From Elysia crispata (Eukaryota; Mollusca; Gastropoda; Plakobranchidae), in the NCBI GenBank assembly GCA_033675545.1, contig JAWDGP010000951.1, positions 1-64,000 on the forward strand: 64,000 bases of DNA, given 5' to 3'. Each line of letters opens with the position of its first letter. The first letter of the stretch is position 1. A program made the position numbers and the translations under genes. Of this stretch, positions 23,278 through 33,875 are shown piece after piece. A model generated the notes under the pieces. That model did no database searches. It worked only from the letters and a program-made list of their open reading frames with translations, and had not been told where the DNA came from.

Positions 23278-24852
23278 ATGGCATCAAATTATTCAAACAA
23301 AAGAAAATGTCTATCTTTTGACACTAAACTAAAGCTTATTGAAGAGGTCGAGAAAGGAACCAAAAGCAAAGCAGAATTGTGTAGAGAGCATGGCATTGCT
23401 CAAAGTTCTCTTTCAACTATCTTGAAAGACAAAGACAAAATAAGAGCTGCTGTCAACCAAGGAACTCGCCAGTTGAAGAAACAGCGCAGATCGACATATC
23501 CTGACGTTGACAAGGCTCTTTTGATCTGGTTTCAACAAGCCAGATCAATGTATGTCCCAATATCGGGACCAATTTTGATTGAGAAAGGCGAGCAGCTGGC
23601 TCAGGAGCTTGGTCACACAGACTGCAAACTGAGCGGAGGATGGCTTGATCGGTTCAAACAGAGGCATGGAATTGTCTTCAAAACCATGAGTGGTGAAGCT
23701 GCATCAGCCAAGGACATCGACACATCGGAATGGGAGGCGACCTTGCAGAAAATCTTGGAGGATTACAACCCAAGAGACATATTTAATGCCGATGAGACGG
23801 GGCTTTTTTACAAGTGTCTACCAAGCAAGTCCCTGACGTTTCAAGGACAGGCCTGCAGTGGCCAGAAAGCTCCTAAAGAAAGAGTCTCTCTCTTGTGTGC
23901 GGCGAACATGGACGGGAGCGAAAAACTCCCGTTGCTAATGATCGGGAAATTCGGCCAGCCCCGATGTTTCAAAAGCATACGCACACTTCCTGTCACATAT
24001 CGACATAACAAGAAAGCGTGGATGACCAGCTCTTTGTTTACGGAGTGGGTACAAAAACAAGACAGGCGTTTTCTGATGCAAGGCCGATCCGTTGCACTGG
24101 TATTGGACAACTGCAGTGCACACCCTCAAGTCATCAGTGGTCTCCGGGCTATCACCATGTTTTTGCCCCCAAACACGACATCCCGTCTCCAGCCTTGTGA
24201 CCAAGGCATAATCAAGAATTTCAAGACCATCTATCGAAAACTGGTGTTGCAGAAGTTTATTTCTTCATTTGATGACACGGGCAGCACAAACGCACACTTG
24301 CAAATGTCCCTCCTGGATGCCTCAGTGATGGCAGCTGCCTCCTGGAATGAAGTGACCCCAGCCACCATCCAGAACTGTTTCAAGCATGCTGGCTTTGTTC
24401 GAGAGAGCACTGATGAGAGAGAGGAGCTACCACCGGTTGCAGACGAAAGTTTAACTTTAAGTGAGGTCTCCAACTTGTTTGAAAAGTTTGCAAGGATGAC
24501 TGCCCTTGCCCCTCAAATGTCTGTACAAGACTTCATCAATATCGATGAAACAACAGAAACTTCGGCAGAAATGTCTTTGGCTGATATAGCCTCTTCTCTA
24601 CAAGACACAGAACCAGAGGGAGAGGCTGCTGATGAGGAAGATGTTACTATTCCACCAGTGACAAGCAAGATGGCTTTGAAGGCCATAGAATCAGTGAAAA
24701 CGTTCATGATGCAGCAGCAAGAATCTGAGACCTCCATCAAAGCCCTGAAACTTGCTATGTCATTGGGGAACTGCGTGGAACAAGTTGCTAACCAAACAAA
24801 GAAGCAGTCGACAATTGATGCCTTTTTCAGCCCTGTGAACAAGAACATGTAA
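23278..24852 (+). CDS. Tigger-type transposase, intact 524 aa
   Basis: This is an uninterrupted 524-codon ORF without introns, centred in the transposon. Residues about 5-55 form a pipsqueak/CENP-B N-terminal helix-turn-helix (KRKCLSFDTKLKLIEEVEKG). About 65-135 form the second, CENP-B-type DNA-binding domain (KALLIWFQQARS, GGWLDRFKQRHGI). About 165-375 is the DDE domain. The catalytic aspartates are D172 in FNADETGLFYK, D277 in LVLDNCSAH and D308 in LQPCDQGIIKNF. The last two are separated by 30 residues, as in the pogo/Tigger group. All three are present. The C-terminus is acidic. The protein would bind the terminal repeats and cut and paste the element at TA. Overlapping minus-strand frames are shadows. 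Confidence 0.93.
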   Translation: MASNYSNKRKCLSFDTKLKLIEEVEKGTKSKAELCREHGIAQSSLSTILKDKDKIRAAVNQGTRQLKKQRRSTYPDVDKALLIWFQQARSMYVPISGPILIEKGEQLAQELGHTDCKLSGGWLDRFKQRHGIVFKTMSGEAASAKDIDTSEWEATLQKILEDYNPRDIFNADETGLFYKCLPSKSLTFQGQACSGQKAPKERVSLLCAANMDGSEKLPLLMIGKFGQPRCFKSIRTLPVTYRHNKKAWMTSSLFTEWVQKQDRRFLMQGRSVALVLDNCSAHPQVISGLRAITMFLPPNTTSRLQPCDQGIIKNFKTIYRKLVLQKFISSFDDTGSTNAHLQMSLLDASVMAAASWNEVTPATIQNCFKHAGFVRESTDEREELPPVADESLTLSEVSNLFEKFARMTALAPQMSVQDFINIDETTETSAEMSLADIASSLQDTEPEGEAADEEDVTIPPVTSKMALKAIESVKTFMMQQQESETSIKALKLAMSLGNCVEQVANQTKKQSTIDAFFSPVNKNM

Positions 24853-25141
24853 ACAGATTCTGCAAAGTAGGTAGACTGATAAAAACCCAACAGTCCTTTT
24901 CAGGACTCCTTTCTAATGGGCCGATGGCAGTCCCAAGCCTGCAACCTGGAAACAGGGAACTCAGAGGGGAAAGGAATTTTGCTACTATCTTACTAAAGGC
25001 TTGCGCTCTTCAGTTTATGCAGCAATCTTAGGAATTCGACATGAAATCTTCCAAATAACTTTAATTTTTTTCTTTACTCCACAACGACCTTGTCTGTAGC
25101 GAAACCTTGGTTATAACGAATTTATAGCTCAGTCCTATTGA

Positions 25142-25162
25142 TTTCGTTACAACCAAGGTCCA

Positions 25163-25165
<3 letters not shown>
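25142..25165 (-). repeat. Tigger right terminal inverted repeat
   Basis: Its reverse complement begins CAGTGGACCTTGGTTGTAAC. The TA after it merges into a long (TA)n run. Confidence 0.9.
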
Positions 25166-25239
<74 letters not shown>

Positions 25240-25257
25240 GAGAGAGAGAGAGAGAGA
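25166..25257. repeat. (TA)n followed by (GA)n microsatellite
   Basis: About 35 TA units begin at the Tigger target duplication and are followed by a short GA run. Either the element inserted next to a TA run or the duplication seeded the expansion. Confidence 0.9.
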
Positions 25258-25271
25258 TAGAAGATCTTACA

Positions 25272-25990
25272 TTAACTCAATCCCACCTAAATAACTCCAG
25301 CTTAGGTAAAGCCCCGACCCTAAGAGAAGGGACGCAACTTCGTACAAAAAACAGATCTACACATTTAAAAAAAAAATTACAGTCAAACAAAACAAGATAA
25401 AATTATGAAATAAAATGTAAAAAAAAAACTAGAGATGTTGAATTTTTCATAAAGCTAGGTTTCATGATAGTAAACCAATTTTTTAAGACTTCTCCTTCAC
25501 TTCAGCTGACTCCACCATTATTTCATTTTTTCACCATCAACATCCCACTTCACCACCATCTCAACATCATAATCTGACTCCTGATGTCAAATGGACAAAG
25601 GTCATTATTTTATGCTGATTGTAGGGATAACCATGCAGATAACCAAAATAAATGGTTTCTATAGCATCCCTGAGATGACTTTAAAAATAGAGATCATCTA
25701 TCCTAATTCAAAGTTTAGATCTAGCCTAGGCCTTGAAATCGCAAACATAGTCAATTTCAAACGGCATTTTTAGATCTAAATTTAGCCTGGAAAAGAAACT
25801 AAACCAACCAAAACAAAGTCTAAAGTGTCCTCTAAATGTAAATGAGGTTTGCACGAGATTTCCAGTAGTTAAACAGAAAGAAAGTAGACACTCAGAAAGT
25901 GAAAGTAAACTAGCGATGACAGGCGATATAGGTACACAGTATAGTGGTCTATACGGGCGATGGCGGGCGGTATAGGTGGGATTGAGTTAA
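25272..25990. mobile_element. Possible TTAA-flanked inverted-repeat element
   Basis: TTAACTCAATCCCACCT at 25272-25288 is the perfect reverse complement of 25974-25990. The outer four bases are TTAA at both ends, the target duplication used by piggyBac-type transposons, which leaves 13-bp inverted repeats. The 711-bp interior has no coding capacity. The ends do not show the usual CCC start of piggyBac, so this is a structural inference. Confidence 0.4.
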
Positions 25991-26981
25991 ATTCTCTTCA
26001 TACGACACAGTTGAGCACTCTTATCAATTATTCCAACTTATCTTCAAACTATATATATATATATATATATATATAGTCTACAAAGCAATATAGAGTTATT
26101 TTTGCTTTTATTTGGTTGTTTTGATTTATTTATTTGACTTTTGTTTTGTTTTGTTTTTTGAGTTTTGGGAAAAAGGGCATATGCAAAAAGTCTAAAAATT
26201 CTAAGTAACTGTATTGTCAAAGGTATACAATTTATCTTAGACTTTGTATAGAAAAAGTGAAGCAGTAAAAGAATGGTTTTGCTTCTCTAGATCAAAAATA
26301 ATATCAAAACATATGCTGAAGCACTATTTAGATCTCCCAAACAATTGTAAAACATGAGCTAGGGCATGAATCAGGTTTGTTTTTTTTTCTTTTCATGCTT
26401 ATGAAATCAAACAATAAAAAAAATAACTACAAAGTTCTATCGCAGCTCTTGTGAACTACACCCAGCTGTTTAAAAAAATCATCAGTCACATTTTCTAGCA
26501 ATGCCAATCCGACGTCCGCAGACTAGACAACTCTAGCTAAAATTCAGTGCGCCGCGGCCTGTAGACCTAGGCAAAAAAATGGACCGCGAGTAAGCAACAG
26601 CTGCCGTTTTATAAATGTAACTACAGCGTCATTTTATAAGTTATCGCGATGAAACTTGGTGTACAATCAGAAAAGGTATTCTTCTATACTTCTGCGGTAA
26701 AACGGTATTGATCGGCCGTCTGGAAGTGTTGTTTCTGAACGAGTTTTTTCTTTTCGTTCGCTGCTCTCTAAAACTACTGGGACTACGCATTTCGTCACTG
26801 GACAGATAATTTTTTAACATCTCTTGTGCAATTTTTACCTACTTACATTATTTTTTGCCCGCGTATTTGCTCGTATTCGTCTTTGAAAGACACCCACCCT
26901 CTCAAAATAATGACACTTGACATTCAAGACCAGCCGGCCTGCTAAGCCTTTGGTGTAGCGCACAAACTGACGTTTGGTTTG

Positions 26982-26989
26982 TGACGTCA
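26982..26989. promoter_or_regulatory. CRE palindrome in promoter-like patch
   Basis: A perfect TGACGTCA lies in a locally GC-richer segment (26500-27060) with inverted CCAAT boxes (ATTGG) at about 27013 and 27054. No transcript start or exon can be attached to it. Confidence 0.25.
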
Positions 26990-28019
26990 CATGGCTAAGA
27001 GCGCTTCTCTCATTGGTCGAGAGCATGTGAACTGGGTTAGGCGAGTTTATCTTATTGGATTGTCATTATTCTAATAATGGCTTGCAAAGGGGTGTTTAGG
27101 GTAGATGTACGTAAATAAAATAGATAGCTATTGGATTTTGAAACGTAAAAATGCTATTAAAACAAAGTATTCATTCTATTTTTAATAAATTTGTAGCACT
27201 TTAGAAACATGACTTTCCTTTAAACAATTTTTACTCAAAGCACTTGGAGTACTATGTTGACTTAATTTATACCCCCTATAGTATTCAGTTTAAAATAATC
27301 CATTAGCGCATCTATAATATGGGGACTTCTCTGCTTTTAAAACGAATAGTTTGTTGTCTTTTAAGAAAAAAAAAATAAATAGTGGTACATTTGCAGTTGC
27401 CTGTACATCTATAAAGAGTTTTTGTTTCTTTAGTATGCTTTTCGAATGAAGATAACATCTTATCTACCAAGTTAGCTTATAAAATATTTAATTGATGGTT
27501 TCTAACTTTTCGTGTGAGATCTAGATCTAGATCTAGCTCTTGGCGGGGAGGTTGGGCATTGAGTCTGATCTGATAAATCCTGTTAAAATAAATGTGAAAT
27601 GAGCGTTCTGTATGACTGATTCAGTAACCAAATACAATATTGTAACTCAAATAACTAACTCATTGAGGCTGGGGTGATTCCATGAGCAGTCACGCTATTA
27701 TTACTATTCTAATTAGGTACGTGTACCAAGTCCCACGAACGTAGGAAGTTGAAGGATAAGAAACGCTCAATGAACATTGAATTATCTCTCAGTATCTGAA
27801 GCGAGCTTCTAGATGTATTTTCTCTTTTTTCTTTTTTCTTTTTTTCTTTTTTTTTTTAAACATCCTCAATATGAATAAAGAAGTTCTGTTGAAAAATATG
27901 GATGCCGATTCCACGGATAATGGATTCAGATGTGCAAGGATGGCTCTAGACTAACGTTACCTGCAGGGGTTGGGTCGCAAATTATGGCACTTATTTCTAC
28001 ATAGCAAGTGTAGAATGGA

Positions 28020-28530
28020 AGATAATTTATGCCATCAGCGTAATTTATGCATAAACTTACCATGCTGATTTTAACAAATTAAGAAACAAAACAAAAATAC
28101 AATTTAACCACCTTGGTTGATACTTATGATAAGAACATTTTGGAGGTGGTAACTTCTGAAATTACATAAAGAAATGATGAAACGGTAATTTATGCTAATT
28201 TATGCATAAATTAACTAATGCATATGAATGCTATATATCTTTTAACGAAGTAAGAAACTAAATGATACATGTATTATACTTCTGCCTGTAAAATTTTATT
28301 GAAATATCTTGGTAAATATGGGAATTAGGGAGGTTTTACGTTCTAAATAAAGGAACGCAAGTTTGGATTAGGGGGTAATGTATGCTAATTTATGCAAAAA
28401 TTGACCCTTCGAAACAAAACTGTCAAAATTATCTCTGACAAATTATGATTCTATATAAAAAAAATACACTAAAATGTCAAATTTCATGGAAATATATTGC
28501 TAAATAAAGAAATTAGGAGGTTTTAACTTC
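28020..28530. repeat. About 180-bp diverged tandem repeat, three copies
   Basis: Three copies begin near 28020, 28185 and 28372. Each starts with TAATTTATGC-like sequence and ends with a GGAGGT..TAACTTC-like block. Copy 2 contains TAATTTATGCATAAATTA (28196-28213), an exact 18-bp palindrome. Confidence 0.55.
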
Positions 28531-29560
28531 CTTCACAACAAAAAACAAAGCACCAAAAAGGTCCATTTTTTGGACCATTTATTCCTCTTTACACCTATAG
28601 ACATTTTTGGCTTACTTAAATCCTCATAACTTTTTTTTTTCTGGACCGATTCTCAAAATTTAAAAAGTTTTCTTCTTTTGAGAGCAAGCTTTATAACTTC
28701 CAATCATTAGTAGGTAAATATTACAGCTTTGAAATTTTGGATTGGCATTGCTACATTTTCATCAATAGTTCATAGTTGTCACTTGAGTTTTCTATCTGAT
28801 TTCTTTCACTCTCTTTTTAACCTCCTAGTGTTGACAGCTGATCAGATTGGCCATTAGAACACTTTTGTGGCATTACTGCTGATTTTTTTCCGCTGTTAAA
28901 TGGGCCATTTTTGGCCGACTCAGTGACATAATACACATTATTTCATAAATTGACCGTCTTTTTCCTTCAAGAAGAAGAGTTCCTTCGAAAACAAAGTAAA
29001 ACTTTGCTGTTAGATCGTTTGAAAGTAAGTTTACCCCGACTGTTTTCATCACTCTTAAATTACCCTGATGCCACACACTTTAATCAATAACGCTTGGAGG
29101 GTTAAACAATCTTGCTTTGATTCATAATTGAAGAGCTAAAAATATCTAGGCCCAGTCCACTTATATTCATCTAGATTTGAATTGGAAATCTCGGCAAGAT
29201 ATCAGTTTATAAAGCCAGCGCCCTTCAAATGTGCTTCCTTTCTGTAAGAAAATCTTTCTGCCCATTTCCCTTCTCCATTGACTCCTCAGGACTTCAAATG
29301 ATAAATTATCCTATGGAGAATGTAAACTCGAAATAGATTTACATTTTAGATGATGCTGTACAGACATGCGCATGAATGCTAATATTTAATCTAGTTTAAG
29401 TGTATGCATTAATATATATTGTTACGCATGTTATGTACTGTCAAACTTTGATGCCCCTAGGATCAATGGTATACTTCTCTCTCAGTTGAGCCCCGATTTC
29501 CCCCTCCCCCACCCAAAAAAAAAAATTGAGCCTGGGCCTCCCTGCCCAGTAGATGATAAC
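28531..29560. other. No gene seen
   Basis: AT-rich noncoding DNA. Short open frames show no recognisable features. Confidence 0.3.
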
Positions 29561-29566
29561 CCTGAA

Positions 29567-32041
29567 GGAGAGACAGAGGGGAAAAGACAGGAGAGAGACG
29601 AGAAAAGAAGCCAGGAGGGAAGAAGAAAGGAGAGACAGAAAGGGGATAAGATGACATGAAAGAGAAGAGAGGAGAGACAGAGAAGGGATAAGATGGCATA
29701 AAAGAGAAGAGATAGAAACAGGAGGAGAGAGGAGAGACAGAGAAGGGATAAGATGGCATAAAAGAGAAGAGATAGAAACAGGAGAAGAGAGGAGAGACAG
29801 AGAAGGGATAAGATGACATAAAAGAGAAGAGATAGAAACAGGAGGAGAGAGGAGAGACAGAGAAGGGATAAGATGGCATAAAAGAGAAGAGATAGAAACA
29901 GGAGGAGAGAGGAGAGACAGAGAAGGGATAAGATGACATAAAAGAGAAGAGATAGAAACAGGAGAAGAGAGGAGAGACAGAGTGGGGATAAGATGACATA
30001 AAAGAGAAGAGATAGAAACAGGAGGAGAGAGGAGAGACAGAGAAGGGATAAGATGGCATAAAAGAGAAGAGATAGAAACAGGAGAAGAGAGGAGAGACAG
30101 AGTGGGGATAAGATGACATAAAAGAGAAGAGATAGAAACAGGAGGAGAGAGGAGAGACAGAGAGGGGAAAAAATTATATGAAAGAGAAGAGAGGAGAAAC
30201 AGAGAGGGGATAAGATAACAGGAACTTTTTAGAGAAGAGATAGAAACTGAAGATAGGAGAGACAGTGAGGGGTAAGATGACATGAAAGAGAAGAGAGGAG
30301 AGACAGAGAAGGGATAAGGTGGCATAAAAGAGATAGAAACAGGAGAAGAGAGGAGAGACAGAGAAGGGATAAGATGACATAAAAGAGAAGAGATAGAAAC
30401 AGGAGAAGAGAGGAGAGACAGAGAAGGGATAAGATGACATAAAAGAGATAGAAACAGGAGAAGAGAGGAGAGACAGAGAAGGGATAAGATGACATAAAAG
30501 AGAAGAGATAGAAACAGGAGGAGAGAGGAGAGACAGAGAAGGGATAAGATGGCATAAAAGAGAAGAGATAGAAACAGGAGGAGAGAGGAGAGACAGAGAA
30601 GGGATAAGATGGCATAAAAGAGAAGAGATAGAAACAGGAGGAGAGAGGAGAGACAGAGAAGGGATAAGATGGCATAAAAGAGAAGAGATAGAAACAGGAG
30701 GAGAGAGGAGAGACAGAGAAGGGATAAGATGGCATAAAAGAGATAGAAACAGGAGAAGAGAGGAGAGACAGAGAAGGGATAAGATGGCATAAAAGAGATA
30801 GAAACAGGAGGAGAGAGGAGAGACAGAGAAGGGATAAGATGGCATAAAAGAGAAGAGATAGAAACAGGAGAAGAGAGGAGAGACAGAGAAGGGATAAGAT
30901 GGCATAAAAGAGAAGAGATAGAAACAGGAGAAGAGAGGAGAGACAGACAAGGGATAAGATGGCATAAAAGAGAAGAGATAGAAACAGGAGAAGAGAGGAG
31001 AGACAGAGAAGGGATAAGATGACATAAAAGAGAAGAGATAGAAACAGGAGGAGAGAGGAGAGACAGAGAAGGGATAAGATGGCATAAAAGAGAAGAGATA
31101 GAAACAGGAGGAGAGAGGAGAGACAGAGAAGGGATAAGATGACATAAAAGAGAAGAGATAGAAACAGGAGGAGAGAGGAGAGACAGAGAAGGGATAAGAT
31201 GACATAAAAGAGAAGATAGAAACAGGAGGAGAGAGGAGAGACAGAAAGGGGATAAGATGACATGAAAGAGAAGAGAGGAGAGACAGAGAAGGGATAAGAT
31301 AACAGGAAAGAGAAGAGATAGAAACAGAAGATAGGAGAGACAGTGAGGGGTAAGATGACATGAAAGAGAAGAGATAGAAACAGGAGAAGAGAGGAGAGGC
31401 TGTGAGGGTATAAGATGACATGAAAGAGAAGAGATAGAAACTGAAGAGAGGAGAGACAGAGATGGGATGAGATGACATGAAAGACAAGAGATAGAAACAG
31501 GAGAAGAGAGGAAAGACAGGATGCATGATAGGTGATGACCTTGAAGGAGAGACAGAGGGGAGAAGATAGCAGAAGAGATAAGAGATAGAAAGACAAGAAA
31601 AGACAGGTGCCAAGAAGAAAAAGACATAGAGAGAGGAGAAGGTGGCAAGTCATAATTGAGATGGAAAGAGGAGAGGAGAGAAGAGAGTGCTAAAGAGAGA
31701 TGGAGAAGGAAATGAGGAGAGGAGAGATTGAAAGAGGACAGGAGAAGACAGGAGGGGAAAGGAAAGGCGAGATAGAGAGGAGAGAGGATAGGTGGAGGAG
31801 AAGACAGGAAGATAAATAAAAGGAGAGACAGAAAGAGGGGAGAAGATAAAGGAAAGAAGAGATGCAGGAGGGGAAAGGAAAGATAGAGAGAGGGGAAGAG
31901 AGAGAAAATCTCAGAAAAGGTGGAAAGAGGGAAGGAGAGGAGAAGTGAAAAAAGAGAGAGAAAGAGAGAGGAGAAAGGGGAAAGGAGATGAGATATAGAA
32001 AGAGGAGGGTGAGAAAAGGAGACACAGAGAGGGGAGAAGAT

Positions 32042-32082
<41 letters not shown>

Positions 32083-32400
32083 CGATAGAAACAGGTGACT
32101 AGATGGAGAGGGTGGAGAGACAGAAGGGGAGAGGAGAGGAGATATAGAAAGAGGAGGGGAGGAGACAGGAGGGTGAGAAATGGAGACAGAGAGAGGGGAG
32201 AAGATCAGGAGAGAGAAGCAATAGAAACAGGTAAGGAGATAGAGAGGGTGGAGCGACAGAGGGGGAGGGGAGAGGGAATATAGAAAGAAAGGAAATGTAC
32301 AGACAGGTGTGTGGAGTATATCAAAGGAGAGCAAAAGAGAGATAGAGAGATTGGATAAGGAAGAGAGAAAGATGTTGGCCATTTTGGAAGCAAAGAACAA
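29567..32400. repeat. Polypurine tract with 60-bp minisatellite core
   Basis: Over about 2.8 kb the plus strand is almost entirely A and G. From about 29650 to 31260 it is built from some 27 copies of a 60-bp unit containing GATAGAAACAGGAGGAGAGA and GGGATAAGATGGCATAAAAG. Two-base variants alternate among copies (GGCATA/GACATA, AGGAGGAG/AGGAGAAG), which suggests higher-order copying. Some copies lack 5 bp. The flanks (29567-29650 and 31260-32400) are more degenerate purine sequence with a pure (GA)n run at 32043-32080. Long minus-strand Ser/Leu/Pro-rich frames here are a by-product of the repeat. Confidence 0.95.
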
Positions 32401-33090
32401 AACAAAAAGTCATTCAGAAAGAGCGGCCCTGGCGAGGCTGGACAAGTCGTCCTGCTTTATTTGTGTTTGGGGCTAGCCGGCCGCGGACAAAAATAGGGTT
32501 GTTCGGCGGCGGTGAAAAATTAGCAAAGATCTTAATGATCGAGATCTAGATCTAGATGTAGATGTAAAATTCTGGACATAGATATATTTATATTTTACCT
32601 TCTCTTTAGAGTGTGTCAGAGTCCAGCGTCGCTTGGGAGTTAGCATTTTGTTCTTGGTCTTCATGTGCAACTAGATCTAGTTCTAGATTTGATGTTTGGG
32701 GTTTCTTTTGATCTTCATGCGCAGCTAGATCTAGACCTATAACTAAATTTAGTTTAATAGATTTTAACCAGCTTTAAGAGCCATTCTATTCGGCTAATCT
32801 AGATATAAGTTAACTTGCTCTAAAAAGTGCATACGACTTGATCCTATAATTTATTTTTATGTAATCTAGATCTAGACATTATTTTGAGGACTCAGCTCTG
32901 ATAAAAGGATTTTTTATTTTCGATTGTAAATCCTTGATCTAGATCTAAGCCTAATTCAGATCTCTAAACTGTCAAGTTTTAATCTAGATTCTAGATTAAT
33001 GTGCCGCCCACACTTTAGTCAAACCCAATAATTATAATGTCATGTGTTATGGCCAGATTGTTCTTCGATGAAATTGAGATGACTTGTGCC
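32401..33090. other. No gene seen; CTAGATCTAG-rich
   Basis: A short GC-rich patch (32420-32520) with CGG-rich words is followed by AT-rich DNA holding many copies of TCTAGATCTAG-like strings. No exon is supported. Confidence 0.35.
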
Positions 33091-33180
33091 GACTGCCGAG
33101 TATCACGTCCTACTGCACGGACCGCTTGAAGAGAAAGAGCGAAGCTAGACGGTGCGCCGCCGCAGTCGCTCTGCTGTTAC

Positions 33181-33206
33181 CACGTGACCATAGTTTTCCC
33201 GCCAAA
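33181..33206 (+). promoter_or_regulatory. E-box and E2F-type sites
   Basis: CACGTG at 33181-33186 is followed by TTTTCCCGCCAAA at 33194-33206, a textbook E2F/DP site. They lie in a GC-rich patch about 65-85 bp upstream of a possible start codon, a spacing that fits a TATA-less promoter. E2F sites usually mark replication and cell-cycle genes. Confidence 0.4.
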
Positions 33207-33266
33207 TCAAGTCAGGTCAATTTTGATTGGAGTTTTTTTCTGGCTTCCGGCGCTTGTTCGAGGTCA

Positions 33267-33317
33267 ATGACCAGTGTGCTCAAGGCCACTCGGTGCTCTG
33301 ACGGCCGAGCGAACACA
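33267..33317 (+). CDS. Candidate first coding exon, 17 codons
   Basis: ATG at 33267 opens 17 codons (MTSVLKATRCSDGRANT) that end exactly at ACA|GTGAGT, a consensus 5' splice site, in phase 0. The promoter-like patch lies just upstream. No downstream exon was recognised before or among the (CT)n tracts, and the peptide is not one I know. The frame continues past the donor, but into low-complexity sequence. Confidence 0.3.
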
Positions 33318-33497
33318 GTGAGTCTAGACTTGTTTATCTTAGAGGTATTGGCAACTGAATTACTGTGTACAAGGCCATTGGTTTGGGCTAATAAAAAAGG
33401 AGGCTTACCATTACACATGGGAAGTAGAGAAAAAAATGAGCGACAACATGAGGATCTAAAGTTTTATTTATCTATTAATTTCCGACTGTTTCCTTTG

Positions 33498-33500
<3 letters not shown>

Positions 33501-33592
<92 letters not shown>
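33501..33592. repeat. (CT)n microsatellite
   Basis: About 46 uninterrupted CT units. Confidence 0.97.
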
Positions 33593-33595
<3 letters not shown>

Positions 33596-33802
33596 CCACC
33601 CCCTCTCTCTTTCTGTTTCTTTCTGTTTTCTTCTCTCTCTCTCTGCCTGACCCATTAAGATTTTTCTACCTTTATGGATACTTTTTCTGCACGTAGTGTT
33701 TTCGCTATTCTCATGTTTTCTAATTCTCTTAGATGTCAAATCGGCATCCTCTTTACACCCGCCATTCTCTCATGCTCTTTTGCTTCGATATATTTCCAGG
33801 GA

Positions 33803-33805
<3 letters not shown>

Positions 33806-33873
<68 letters not shown>
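33806..33873. repeat. (CT)n microsatellite
   Basis: About 34 uninterrupted CT units. Confidence 0.97.

Positions 33874-33875
<2 letters not shown>

Larger units (their letters stand above)
22695..25165 (+). mobile_element. Full-length Tigger/pogo DNA transposon
   Basis: The 2471-bp element is bounded by TA on both sides (22693-22694 and 25166-25167), the expected target duplication. The ends are inverted repeats of about 24 bp starting CAGTGGACCT. It contains one uninterrupted transposase gene. Near the right end a second copy of the terminal motif (about 25107-25121) faces the terminus, so the last 65 bp can fold into a hairpin. Both ends, the duplication and the open frame are preserved, which marks it as young. 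Confidence 0.92.

Noticed and set aside
23841..24890. Minus-strand frames of 80-125 codons inside the transposase
   Set aside because: Shadows of the plus-strand transposase gene, which has full domain support.
29441..32044. 867-codon minus-strand open frame rich in Ser, Leu and Pro
   Set aside because: It is generated by the 60-bp purine repeat. All three minus frames are long over the same DNA, and units lacking 5 bp switch frames, so no frame is favoured.
33084..33650. 188-codon plus-strand frame through the CT run
   Set aside because: Its second half is an (Ser-Leu)n translation of CT repeats. Only the short piece at 33267-33317 has independent support.
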